From: Diorhabda sublineata
Lineage: Eukaryota; Arthropoda; Insecta; Coleoptera; Chrysomelidae
Reading direction: 5' to 3'
Assembly: GCF_026230105.1 (NCBI RefSeq)
Contig: NC_079476.1
Coordinates: 26,526,559 to 26,590,558 of the forward strand
Length of the DNA stretch: 64,000 nt
The notes below the pieces were generated by a model. It did no database searches. It had not been told where the DNA came from and was given only the letters and a program-made list of their open reading frames with translations. Position 1 is the first letter of the stretch. Every line of letters begins with the position of its first letter. Position numbers and translations under genes: made by a program. Positions 11,701-24,189 of the stretch are shown here, piece after piece.

Positions 11701-12807
11701 AAGAAAGGAATAAAATCTTTGGTAATTATTATTTTTTCATTTTATATCGTTAAAATCCTCCAGGTAAACAATATTTACTCTCTTATTAAGATGTACTGTT
11801 TATTATAATGTAGTGCTTGAATTGATTCTATTCCAAATACAATAAATAACGTCCCATCGATCTCATAGTCTAAATATCGTCAAATTGGCATACGGTAATT
11901 ATATTATTTAACAAATGGAAATCTAAATTTCGTATTTGACATGTTAGCGTGTAGATTTTAATGACTCGATAAGATCATCATAGCATGCAACTGAAAGCTA
12001 TCAGTTGTATTAAAATTATTGATTGTTGCCTACGAATATATTTAATGGAAATTCAACAATTAATAAACGATGATATCAAATAGAAAAGCACGAATTAATA
12101 GTGTCATTTATATGAATATTGTCCAATTATAATTGCATGGAATGAGTGAAGTCAGACAATGTAATCACGAGTGATTTTTTTTGGGGAGGAAAACTAGAAA
12201 ATTCAAATCAATCGGTATTATTTCGCTTCTACTGATATATAATAATAAACCTTGTATCTTGGGCTGAATTTTTTGTAAAAGAGAATTTGAAAATCACAAG
12301 TTAGGAACAAAATAACTTGTAAAACAAGTAACACCAGTACGTGACACAATGTGAGTTTTAGATATGTATTCACTGAAGACATTATCTGTCTTTTCTCATA
12401 CTAACATCGTCGTAGATTCTTAAACAGCTCAATTCTCTTTGTTATTATAACGTCCTCCAATATAGAGAATCAGTGGTGTATCCTGACAGCTTCTTCGTCC
12501 TTTTCTTCTTGTCCATGTCCTCTACTGTCTTTTTACATGTGTAGAAACGTGTAACGGACAATACCCGCGTCATTTTTAACAAAAATTTATTGAATGATGA
12601 TGACAGTTGTTATGTCATGATCGAAGAACGTCCTGTAGCTGTAAAAAAGCAGTTTTAGAATGCATCAACTGTAAGAGGTCGGACAACAACGTTAAAACTC
12701 AGATAGATCACAAGAAAACTAGACAGGACTGACCATTAACATAGCAGTTCATATCTTCACCGATTGTTGAAACAATTAAAGAAAATTTGGACAAGATGAA
12801 ATTTAAA
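11701..12807. other. AT-rich stretch, nothing recognised
   Basis: No gene or repeat recognised. Confidence 0.4.
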
Positions 12808-13540
12808 GTTTTCTCTATCCACTCAGTTATTTCCACGCTTCAATCCATCGAGATTCATCGACCTGTTTCTTTAATTTCCAAATTATAATCTTGGTTTCTT
12901 CAACTACTTTCTCTTCCATTCCTCTTCATCTGTTTTCGTTCTCTGTTTTCTCTATCCACTCAGTTATTTCCACTCTTCAATCCGTCGACATTCATCGACC
13001 TGTTTCTTTAATTTCCAAATTATAATCTTGGTTTCTTCAACTACTTTATCTTCTAATCCTCTTCATCTGTTTTCGTTCTCTGTTTTCTCTATCCACTCAG
13101 TTATTTCCACTCTTCAATCCATTGAGATTCATCGACCTGTTTCTTTAATTTCCAAATTATAATCTTGGTTTCTTCAACTACTTTCTCTTCCTTTCCTCTT
13201 CATCTGTTTCCGTTTTCTGTTTTCTCTATCCACTCAGTTATTTCCACGCTTCAATCCATCGAGATTCATCGACCTGTTTCTTTAATTTCCAAATTATAAT
13301 CTTGGTTTCTTCAACTACTTTATCTTCTATTCCTCTTCATCTGTTTTCGTTCTCTGTTTTCTTTATCCACTCAGTTATTTCCACGCTTCAATCCATCGAG
13401 ATTCATCGACCTGTTTCTTTAATTTCCAAATTATAATCTTGGTTTCTTCAACTACTTTCTCTTCCATTCCTCTTCATCTGTTTCCGTTTTCTGTTTTCTC
13501 TATCCACTCAGTTATTTCCACGCTTCTTTACTTTCCAAAT
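12808..13540. repeat. Tandem array, 137-bp unit, about 5.3 copies
   Basis: The anchor TCTATCCACTCAGTTATTTCC starts at 12,814, 12,951, 13,088, 13,225, 13,362 and 13,499, an exact 137-bp step each time. Units are pyrimidine-rich on the plus strand and differ by a few substitutions (for example TTTTCGTT versus TTTCCGTT). The last copy breaks off after TTCCACGCTTC. No frame stays open through the unit. Confidence 0.97.
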
Positions 13541-15609
13541 GAATCCTATTTATATTTTATATAAAAAATTAATGGTATTGATGATTCCTATTATCCAGAA
13601 ACGCCTTTTTTTAAAAAACAAACTCTTGAAAAAATTTGTGGGCAATCTAAAAACGCTAAATTTAAGAGAAATTTCCATTGTACGTCTATGGATTTTAGAA
13701 ACGTCGTACAATATTCCTACTTCCTCGTTGATCCATTGTGTATCATCCACACATTCTTTACACTGTGAAAAATTTTTCAGATACAAGTTGAATGAATCGT
13801 ATTCGAAGAAAGTTTAATGGGCCAGGAAAGTTCGACGTAGTTCACAAAGAAGTATCAGCATCAAGTTTTTCAATATCTTTTTATTTAAAAAAAGTGTAAG
13901 GAAGAAATTTTCATATTGCTAACACGTTTTTAAGTATCCTCGATTTTAATCAAATGAATTCGAAAGTCTAATATCAAAATAGAATATATGGGCTACTACA
14001 TGCAAAAAAGATAATTGAAACTGAAGAAAATAAGATGGAAGATACGTAATGAAAGAAATAACGAGGATGATACTGATGAAGAACTGAATATTTGATTTAA
14101 AAATAAAAATAAAACTTATTTTAAAATTTCAATATCTACTTATTTACCATTTAATCCTGATTCCTTCAAAGCTTATCAGATGTAAAGCTTGCTGGAGTTG
14201 AATCAAAACACAATCGTTGCTGTTATTTTCTATCGAGTGTTTTTTGTTTTGACATCTCCATTTTTCTCTCCAGCTCCTCCTCGATTTTTCTTATCTTGTT
14301 TTAGTTTCCCTTTTAATTTCCCTTATATTTTTATTCCTTATTCTGTCATTTAATGTTTTATTATTTATTTTTCTTAGAAAGCTCTTTTTAGTCCTCTGAA
14401 TTGGATTTTTTGTTTAATCAATCCAATATTTGTATGACAAATATGATTTGTAGTGTTTGTTATTTCTTTTTGTTTTCTGAATACTTGATATTGAATCGAC
14501 AGGTTTTATTATAAACATGATTTTCAGAAGAAAGTCACATACCAATCGAAAATATTTTCTCTACCAAAACAGATAAGAGACTACGAATTGAATCATAATT
14601 TTTAGAATCAACGAATCATTCAAAAGTATATATACACATAAAAAATAATCTATTAGAATTCCGAATGTTACTAAATGGAATTATGGTAAAAAATTATTTG
14701 CAGTATGTTCGCATTAAACTTAATACCGAATATTCTTGCACAACTGAAAAGGAAACATATTCTTGGAGGTACGTTCAATACGAAAACTGGGAATATTTAT
14801 AACAAACATTTTTTTTATTCTAGATTTCAAGTTAAGCAACAAATTTTTCTTTGTATTTAATTTTACTGAAATTATATTCGCTTGTTATATTAAGTACAAC
14901 CCTGTGTAATTCTTAATGATGGGTTTTTAAGCAAATTATGGTTTTATAAAGTTTTACAAGGTTTCTAACACCATAAATAATGACGATGATGCTTTTCATG
15001 AGTGAATTATGTTTATAAAGATTTTTCTAATATTAATAGTAGGTATAAAGGTATGAAAAATTAAAAAACGAAGAATTTCAACGCGAAGAAATCAGTTAAA
15101 TAATTTAGATAATATAGTATTGTACATACCAAAACGACTTTCTACTTTTCCACGTAAAACCTCTGCCCTATTTTCAACCAGCGCCTCTGATCGAACTCTA
15201 AAGGGCTTTAATAGGTCACAAAGTTTGGCATGCTTCGCGTCACCTCACAATAGAAGCCCTAAATTCTTCTAAAGTCGAAATCCAAATAAAGTTCTTATGA
15301 GGTTTCAAATCTGATGTGTCTTTACGACAAAAAGGGATTTTATGTTTCTCGTTTCCAGTGGTTTTCGATGTCGAACTTTCTGAAGATGATAAAATTCTTT
15401 AACATATTATATTTTATGCATTTCGAGACGGAAACGCTTTAAATATTTTAAAAATAAAATTTCTGCAATAAGATATGTATCTTAATTCTATTTAGTCACG
15501 ATCTAGTTATTTGTCCGATATATTTCGTTCTTTTTGTTTGAATATGATTATTATATCTAAATTGTACTTCGTAGAAAATCCACGGGATTAAGAAACAAAC
15601 AAAAAAACG
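13541..15609. other. AT-rich stretch, no gene recognised
   Basis: Opposed frames at 13,539-13,817 (+) and 13,550-13,786 (-) are not recognisable proteins. Nothing else is visible. Confidence 0.4.
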
Positions 15610-15860
15610 CTTCGCATCGAGATTTTATAAAGGCTGTACAATAATTAGATTTCAGTCAAGGGTAAATCCCGGTAGCAATAAGGAACGTCCTACAAGCAGT
15701 GTAAACGAGAAGGAGGGGCAGTAACTTGACGTTACGCGACCGAAGGATAAAACCAGGAGTTATACCACCCCGGAGAATTCGAAGTTAATTTGCTTCTAGT
15801 TGATGACGTCCCATTGGAGTTGTCACTTTTTCAAACTCTCAGTTATACTTATTGGCGATC
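15610..15860. promoter_or_regulatory. GC-richer island with CRE-like and CCAAT-like boxes
   Basis: A block of about 200 bp is clearly richer in G+C than its flanks. It contains TGATGACGTCCCATTGG near 15,803, that is a CRE-like TGACGTC next to an inverted CCAAT box (ATTGG). No coding exon or TATA element is seen nearby, so a promoter is only a possibility. Confidence 0.2.
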
Positions 15861-16315
15861 GAATGTACGACCTGATTTGATATTTAGAATAAATATTCAA
15901 TTATAATTTTAGATGAATATTACCAAACACGTATCTTTGTACATTTTTTTTTGTGTGATAATTCAGGCTTTTTCCGCGATCTTCATATTGTCTTCTATAT
16001 CTTCACAACAATCAATTTGTGTCACTTTCCCTCATCCTGATATAATCCTTTCAACTAATCTAACACGTGACATACATTCAGACTAATATTTATTTCCCTA
16101 ATACATCAAATTTGGGTATATCAATTCCCTTACAATTGATTATTATTCTTTATAAATGCCATCGCTTATTGATGATACCGATAAAGGTGACAAGCGTTTC
16201 CTTTCTCTTGATTTATGTTCTGGAAGTTTCTTTATCAAAATTTTGTTTATTCGTCGACTATACCTAACAATATGTGTAAAGGTGTTTTGTTACCGTTGAG
16301 TTGCAAATGAATTTT
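15861..16315. other. AT-rich stretch, nothing recognised
   Basis: A 66-codon frame (16,067-16,267, +) is unassigned. Confidence 0.35.
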
Positions 16316-17110
16316 TTATGATTGATTGATTCGTTGATCCAATCATAAATTGATTTGTTGATACGACGACTGGTTCGTTGATTGATTAGTTGGATATCTG
16401 ATTGTTTCGTAGATTCGTTGATTTCATGATTGATTCGTCGATCGATTCGTTCATTAACCGATCGATTCGTTGATCTACTAATTGATTTATGGATTTACCA
16501 ATCGATTATTTGATTTCCTGATTGTTTAGTCGATATACCAATCGATTCTCGGCTATCTCAATTAATTCGGTAATTTGCTCACTGATTCGTTTATTTCTCA
16601 ATCGTTTCGTTCTTTAACTGTTTGATTAGTTGATCGACTAATTAATTCGTCGATTAACTAATCGAATTTCTGACTTCTTGCATCGTCAATCAATTTATTC
16701 GTGGGTTTCCTGATTGATTAGTCGATATACCAATCGATTCTCGAATTTCTCAATTGATTCTATAATGTGCTCACTGATTCGCTTATTCCCCAATCGATTC
16801 GTTCTTTAACTAATTGATTCGTTGATCTAATAATTGATGCTTCGATTAACTATTGGAATTTCTGACTTCTTGCATCGTCAATTGATTAATTCGTTTCTTT
16901 CTTAATCGATTCGTTATTTAACTGATTAATTCGTAGATCTACTAATTATTGCGTCGATGGACTGATCGATTTTCTGATTTTTTCCATAGTCAATTGATTA
17001 ATTCGTTGATTCCTTGATTGATTCGTCAATCGATTCTTTCATTAACCGATTGATTCGTTGATCTACTAATTGATCAATGTATTTACCAAACGATTCTGAA
17101 ATTAACTATC
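16316..17110. repeat. Degenerate short-period repeat of GATTGATTCGTTGAT type
   Basis: About 800 bp consists almost wholly of variants of GATTGATTCGTTGATNNACTAATC, with repeats of roughly 12-16 bp combined into longer blocks. For example, TTCTGACTTCTTGCATCGTCAAT occurs at both about 16,669 and 16,859. Frames are closed by many stops. It lies about 0.35 kb before the 205-bp satellite. Confidence 0.9.
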
Positions 17111-17485
17111 GGTTTATGTCGTTTGGTGTAAATATTAACAAATATAAACAATAAATTTTGATATAATCACCAATAAAATCATTTATTTTTCGTCAAAACT
17201 AATTACTTAAATTGATTTTTATATAGAAATGATCGTTGACTCTGGTGTGTAATTCAAACCTTAAGTGTCTTTATATAACAAGCAATTACTTAACTCAATT
17301 CTTATATACCTGCAACATAATATTTATAAGTGATTAGTATATACATGAATGAAAAATCAATTCTCATTATTACCATGAACTCATTTGATTGTTACAAATT
17401 AATGAATAAAATTAAAAAAGTGTTTGAAATGTTTTTTTCGATGATTTCCGAAACACAACGAAAACGATGCTTTACAGAACGCTTT
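17111..17485. other. AT-rich spacer between two arrays
   Basis: Unique-looking sequence. The final part (from about 17,440) may already be a diverged satellite edge. Confidence 0.4.
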
Positions 17486-20400
17486 AGGAACTTGTTCCTA
17501 CTTTTATCATTAAAAGATCGTTTTATTGATACAATTTGACCGACTTTTACCGTTTATTGGCAAAATTCTAATGAACTATTTTGAGTCAATTGCACGTAGT
17601 TTCTGATATAGTACTTTGTGAGGTTAGATTTTTCATTACATAGTAATCAGCACGTTGTTTTCTATAACATTTTCCAAAACTTTCATGCATTAGGAACTTA
17701 TTCCTGCTTTTATCTTCAAAAGAGCGTTTTATTGATGCAATTTGACTGTCTTTTAGTGTTTATTGACAAAATTCTATGAACTATTTTGAGTCGATTGCAC
17801 TTAGTTTCTGATATAGTACTTTGTGAGGTTAGATTTCTCATTACATAGTAATCAGCACGTTGTTTTCTATAACATTTTCCAAAACTTTCATGCATTAGGA
17901 ACTTATTCCTGCTTTTATCTTCAAAAGAGCGTTTTATTGATGCAATTTGACTGTCTTTTAGTGTTTATTGACAAAATTCTATGAACTATTTTGAGTCGAT
18001 TGCACTTAGTTTCTGATATAGTACTTTGTGAGGTTAGATTTCTCATTACATAGTAATCAGCACGTTGTTTTCTATAACATTTTCCAAAACTTTCATGCAT
18101 TAGGAACTTATTCCTGCTTTTATCTTCAAAAGAGCGTTTTATTGATGCAATTTGACTGTCTTTTAGTGTTTATTGACAAAATTCTATGAACTATTTTGAG
18201 TCGATTGCACTTAGTTTCTGATATAGTACTTTGTGAGGTTAGATTTCTCATTACATAGTAATCAGCACGTTGTTTTCTATAACATTTTCCAAAACTTTCA
18301 TGCATTAGGAACTTATTCCTGCTTTTATCTTCAAAAGAGCGTTTTATTGATGCAATTTGACTGTCTTTTAGTGTTTATTGACAAAACTCTATAAACTATT
18401 TTGAGTCGATTGCACTTAGTTTCTGATATAGTACTTTGTGAGGTTAGATTTTTCATTACATAGTATTCAGCACATTGTTTTCTATAACATTTTCCAAAAC
18501 TTTCATGCATTAGGAACTTATTCCTGCTTTTATCTTCAAAAGAGCGTTTTATTGATGCAATTTGACTGTCTTTTACTGTTTATTGACAAAATTCTATGAA
18601 CTATTTTGAGTCGATTGCACTTAGTTTCTGATATAGTACTTTGTGAGGTTAGATTTCTCATTACATAGTAATCAGCACGTTGTTTTCTATAACATTTTCC
18701 AAAACTTTCATGCATTAGGAACTTATTCCTGCTTTTATCTTCAAAAGAGCGTTTTATTGATGCAATTTGACTGTCTTTTAGTGTTTATTGACAAAATTCT
18801 ATGAACTATTTTGAGTCGATTGCACTTAGTTTCTGATATAGTACTTTGTGAGGTTAGATTTTTCATTACATAGTATTCAGCACGTTGTTTTCTATAACAT
18901 TTTTCAAAACTTTCATGCATTAGGAACTTATTCCTGCTTTTATCTTCAAAAGAGCGTTTTATTGATGCAATTTGACTGTCTTTTAGTGTTTATTGACAAA
19001 ATTCTATGAACTATTTTGAGTCGATTGCACTTAGTTTCTGATATAGTACTTTGTGAGGTTAGATTTTTCATTACATAGTATTCAGCACGTTGTTTTCTAT
19101 AACATTTTTCAAAACTTTCATGCATTAGGAACTTATTCCTGCTTTTATCTTCAAAAGAGCGTTTTATTGATGCAATTTGACTGTCTTTTAGTGTTTATTG
19201 ACAAAATTCTATGAACTATTTTGAGTCGATTGCACTTAGTTTCTGATATAGTACTTTGTGAGGTTAGATTTCTCATTACATAGTAATCAGCACGTTGTTT
19301 TCTATAACATTTTCCAAAACTTTCATGCATTAGGAACTTATTCCTGCTTTTATCTTCAAAAGAGCGTTTTATTGATGCAATTTGACTGTCTTTTAGTGTT
19401 TATTGACAAAATTCTATGAACTATTTTGAGTCGATTGCACTTAGTTTCTGATATAGTACTTTGTGAGGTTAGATTTTTCATTACATAGTATTCAGCACGT
19501 TGTTTTCTATAACATTTTTCAAAACTTTCATGCATTAGGAACTTATTCCTGCTTTTATCTTCAAAAGAGCGTTTTATTGATGCAATTTGACTGTCTTTTA
19601 GTGTTTATTGACAAAATTCTATGAACTATTTTGAGTCGATTGCACTTAGTTTCTGAAATAGTACTTTGTGAGGTTAGATTTTTCATTACATAGTATTCAG
19701 CACGTTGTTTTCTATAACATTTTTCAAAACTTTCATGCATTAGGAACTTATTCCTACTCTTATCTTAAAAAGAGCGTTTTATTGATGCAATTTGACTGTC
19801 TTTTAGTGTTTATTGACAAAACTCTATGAACTATTTTGAGTCGATTGCACTTAGTTTCTGATATAGTACTTTGTGAGGTTAGATTTTTCATTACATAGTA
19901 TTCAGCACATTGTTTTCTATAACATTTTCCAAAACTTTCATGCATTAGGAACTTATTCCTACTTTCATCTTCAAAAGAGCGTTTTATTGATGCAATTTGA
20001 CTGTCTTTTAGTGTTTATTGACAAAATTCTATGAACTATTTTGAGTCGATTGCACTTAGTTTCTGATATAGTACTTTGTGAGGTTAGATTTTTCATTACA
20101 TAGTATTCAGCACATTGTTTTCTATAACATTTTCCAAAACTTTCATGCATTAGGAACTTATTCCTGCTTTTATCTTCAAAAGAGCGTTTTATTGATGCAA
20201 TTTGACTGTCTTTTAGTGTTTATTGACAAAATTCTATGAACTATTTTGAGTCGATTGCACTTAGTTTCTGATATAGTACTTTGTGAGGTTAGATTTCTCA
20301 TTACATAGTAATCAGCACGTTGTTTTCTATAACATTTTCCAAAACTTTCATGCATTAGGAACTTATTCCTGCTTTTATCTTCAAAAGAGCGTTTTATTGA

Positions 20401-21440
20401 TGCAATTTGACTGTCTTTTAGTGTTTATTGACAAAATTCTATGAACTATTTTGAGTCGATTGCACTTAGTTTCTGATATAGTACTTTGTGAGGTTAGATT
20501 TTTCATTACATAGTATTCAGCACATTGTTTTCTATAACATTTTCCAAAACTTTCATGCATTAGGAACTTATTCCTGCTTTTATCTTCAAAAGAGCGTTTT
20601 ATTGATGCAATTTGACTGTCTTTTAGTGTTTATTGACAAAACTCTATAAACTATTTTGAGTCGATTGCACTTAGTTTCTGATATAGTACTTTGTGAGGTT
20701 AGATTTTTCATTACATAGTATTCAGCACGTTGTTTTCTATAACATTTTTCAAAACTTTCATGCATTAGGAACTTATTCCTGCTTTTATCTTCAAAAGAGC
20801 GTTTTATTGATGCAATTTGACTGTCTTTTAGTGTTTATTGACAAAATTCTATGAACTATTTTGAGTCGATTGCACTTAGTTTCTGATATAGTACTTTGTG
20901 AGGTTAGATTTTTCATTACATAGTATTCAGCACGTTGTTTTCTATAACATTTTTCAAAACTTTCATGCATTAGGAACTTATTCCTACTCTTATCTTAAAA
21001 AGAGCGTTTTATTGATGCAATTTGACTGTCTTTTAGTGTTTATTGACAAAACTCTATGAACTATTTTGAGTCGATTGCACTTAGTTTCTGATATAGTACT
21101 TTGTGAGGTTAGATTTTTCATTACATAGTATTCAGCACGTTGTTTTCTATAACATTTTTCAAAACTTTCATGCATTAGGAACTTATTCCTACTCTTATCT
21201 TAAAAAGAGCGTTTTATTGATGCAATTTGACTGTCTTTTAGTGTTTATTGACAAAACTCTATGAACTATTTTGAGTCGATTGCACTTAGTTTCTGATATA
21301 GTACTTTGTGAGGTTAGATTTTTCATTACATAGTATTCAGCACATTGTTTTCTATAACATTTTCCAAAACTTTCATGCATTAGGAACTTATTCCTACTTT
21401 CATCTTCAAAAGAGCGTTCTATTGATACATTTTAACTATC
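17486..21440. repeat. Satellite array, 205-bp unit, about 19.3 copies
   Basis: The anchor AGGAACTTATTCCT starts at 17,486 (variant), 17,692, 17,897 and 18,102, and so on to 21,382: a 205-206 bp step, 19 complete units and a partial one. The outermost units are the most diverged; the inner ones are nearly identical. Two main variants can be told by TCTCATTACATAGTAATCAG versus TTTCATTACATAGTATTCAG. A third has ACTCTTATCTTAAAAAG in place of GCTTTTATCTTCAAAAG. 61-codon minus-strand frames (for example 19,760-19,945) are by-products of the unit. Confidence 0.98.
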
Positions 21441-22160
21441 ATATATTGTCCATCAAAAAAACGATGTTTTTTCAAAATGAAAAATCCGTTTAAGAAATAT
21501 AAGAACGGGAGGATTTTCATTTTCAGATTAAACTTTTAATTAAACGTACATTTTTTACGGAATCTCTTGTTGTAGGTATTAAACGTGACAATATAATAAC
21601 TTCAAAAACCCATAACTGGTTCATATTTGAATTTTAATTTCCGGCATCGGAATTAAATTCATTCAACAGGCATTGTTTCGGGCGTTAAGTTCAAGTTATC
21701 ATTTACAAACGTACCTGATATTTTTTAAATCGTTTTCGGGATTTATTATTATACAGGGTAATTCGTAACTATGGATTATTCTGACCAAAAATAAGCAGAT
21801 AAATTATTCTTGTGTAATTAGACAGAAAGTTTAGGATTGGTATCCGAAAGTACATTTGTTTTATAGTTCTTAAGGATAAATTTTTGATTTATACATCAGT
21901 TTATCACTCCAGAATTGGGAGATGCACACTGAAATATATAATAGCCTCTAACGTTAGTGCTGGAGTTGTCTGCTCTTGACAGCTGCAACTGAAAAATACT
22001 ATAAATCATGTTGAAGTTTTGCCACTAAGGCGACATTAGAAAAGCAACATCTCGAGTAAAATGTGTTTCTTTTTTAATAAGTATACACTTTGATGATATA
22101 ACGAAGAATCGAGTCAGATGCAAGATATACTAACAAAAAAAAACGTGTCGTTGTATGTAT
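21441..22160. other. AT-rich stretch after the satellite
   Basis: Nothing recognised. Confidence 0.4.
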
Positions 22161-22164
22161 AATA

Positions 22165-22960
22165 TTTATTAAACAAATTTTATACGAGTTACCAAAGATT
22201 TATGAGGCCTTGAATTATCATAATGGAATATTAAACCTTTCCGATTTGACAATTTTGACCATTTTTTTATTGCTTCATCCAGTTTCATCAATTTTTGATA
22301 ATAAACACCAGAATTGATCGTTTTGTTCCTTGGAAGCAGCTCAATAAACACAACCCCTTTTGAATCCCACCCAACTCGCAGCAGGAGATTTTTTTAGTGG
22401 TTTTTCAGCTTTTATAGCTAGTCCAAACAACTAAACCAAATGTTATGGAAGGCCAACGTCATTTGTAAAAGTTTGATAATTCAAAGAAGTCTGCAAACTT
22501 CTAAATAAACGGTAATCACATGGTTCCAGATCAGGGTTGTGTAGAGGTCTCAGCTAAGCTCCAATAGTGTCCCACGAGTTGCCAAAGATGTATGAGGTCT
22601 TGAATTATCATAATGGAATATTAAACCTTTCCTCAATAAACACAACACCTTTGAAATCCCACTAAACTAATAGCATGATGTTACTGCACTCATGTTTCAT
22701 CACTAGTGATGATTCTTTTCATGAAAGGATCGATTTCATTTAGTTCAAAGTTCATATCGCAAATGTAGATTCTTTAAATTCGGGAGGTACCCAAATACCA
22801 AGACCCAAGACATTTTCGCAGTTATATGACGATCATCTTCAATTATGACTTTGATTTGATCATCATTAACTTCAGTAGGACGACCAGAAATTTTGTCAAC
22901 TTTGAGGAAAAAATCTCCTATACCAAATCTGACTTAGTGAAGATTTGTTGACATCAATGA
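22165..22960 (-). mobile_element. Mariner transposase relic with an internal duplication
   Basis: In minus-strand order this gives SGRPTEVNDDQIKVIIEDD (N-terminal region), NEIDPFMKRIITSDET (first Asp), WDFKGVVFIE, HYDNSRPHTSLATR (second Asp) and PDLEPCDYRLFRSLQTSL (third Asp). The middle is then repeated: WDSKGVVFIELLPRNKTI followed by HYDNSRPHKSLVTR. The second pass keeps a 60-codon frame (22,351-22,169). Frameshifts and stops make it inactive. The motifs define a second mariner lineage, different from the GKVMASVFWD lineage elsewhere in the window. Confidence 0.88.
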
Positions 22961-22984
22961 AAAAATGCAAAACTACGAAGATCA

Positions 22985-23260
22985 ATCAAGTTGATTATGA
23001 GCTAAAGTAGAATCTGATGAGTTTGTTATTAACAGAGGAGTAAGACAAGGCTATGGATAACAATATTTAACTTAACATTAGACTACATAATGAGGAAAAT
23101 ATATGAAAGGCATTGAAGTTTAACCGCTAGACAAATAATTATTTACCCAGATGATAAAATACTTGATGATACTCCTAAACGGATCTACAGAAGAAAAATT
23201 GATGGATGTAAAGCAATGTCAAAGGGCAAAGGTTGAAGTTGGCGAGAAAAAGTATTAGTA
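22985..23260 (+). mobile_element. Non-LTR reverse-transcriptase relic
   Basis: Reads ESDEFVINRGVRQGYG, the conserved RT motif that follows the first Asp (normally RGVRQGD/C). After a small deletion comes FNLTLDYIMRKI, then a degraded Y-A-D-D region (IIIYPDDKI) in another frame. There are multiple frameshifts. The 23,264-23,446 lysine-rich frame that follows is not separately recognised. Confidence 0.78.
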
Positions 23261-23446
23261 CAAGTGGAAAAGATGAAAAAAAAGAAGAAAAGAGAAGATG
23301 AACTTGACAGTAGTGGTAATGTGGAAGGAACCTGGTGTAAATTGGCGAAGCTAAAGGATCAAATTAAACGGAAAAAGATTAAATTTATCCATAATTTGAA
23401 AACACTTCAAGGTATATTGATATTCGTTTTTTATAATCAAATTTAA

Positions 23447-24189
23447 CAACAAGATTCCTTCTTGAACTGCTAGGAAGTTTTCTGTTATTTCATCTATATA
23501 ATAATATTAAAAAACATACAATTACTAAATGATATATTAGATATAATGTAGGCAATTCCGAAGCCTATTTTCCAGAAATATCAATCAATGTCTCAAATAA
23601 AAAACCCAAAAGAACCAAAACAAATATATATCGAAGGCATCGTATGTGTAGTTGGTAATACATTACAATCCACACCTAATATAAAGATCGGTCGATTCTA
23701 ACCTAACAAATAACAAGTGTGAACGATCCCTGAGTTCATGGGGTTCTTTTAAGGGGTGTTGCTACAAATTGGAGCTGCTGTAAGATATATGTGGTTTTCT
23801 TGCAGATGCCATTAAAGAACGCATAGGCGGAACTTACCAAAAGTGAAAACATCAATTATCGTACAAATAATTGGGTTTAAAAATACTTCTTACGTAATAT
23901 ATCAATTGATTTAAATTATGGTGAACCTCGTATAATGGGTTTTTTATACAAAACACGTTTACAAAAGAAATTAATGTTTAATAGTGGAATGACACTGATT
24001 GGAAAATCAGAATAATATAATGAAAATTGAAGGAAAAAACATTTACTGTCGTTCTGAGGTCGGAAAGAAGAAGGGGGTTAGATTTTTAGGGTGAAAACGA
24101 TTCTCCTTCCTATGGAAAAAAGCTGGATGACAAAGGTGTTGGTTATTAAAATGTATGTAAACACAATTTTATTACATAACTTCAAAATT
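23447..24189. other. AT-rich stretch, nothing recognised
   Basis: No recognised coding or repeat sequence. Confidence 0.4.

Noticed and set aside
17486..21440. Regularly spaced repeats that could suggest a CRISPR-like array
   Set aside because: The whole 205-bp unit repeats with no unique spacers; the setting is an insect genome. It is a satellite.
19760..21493. 61-codon open frames in the satellite
   Set aside because: The frames recur with the unit, stop in other units and show no coding constraint; they are by-products.
23264..23446. Lysine-rich 60-codon frame
   Set aside because: Low-complexity AAG/AAA-rich DNA next to a dead reverse transcriptase; probably its decayed tail.
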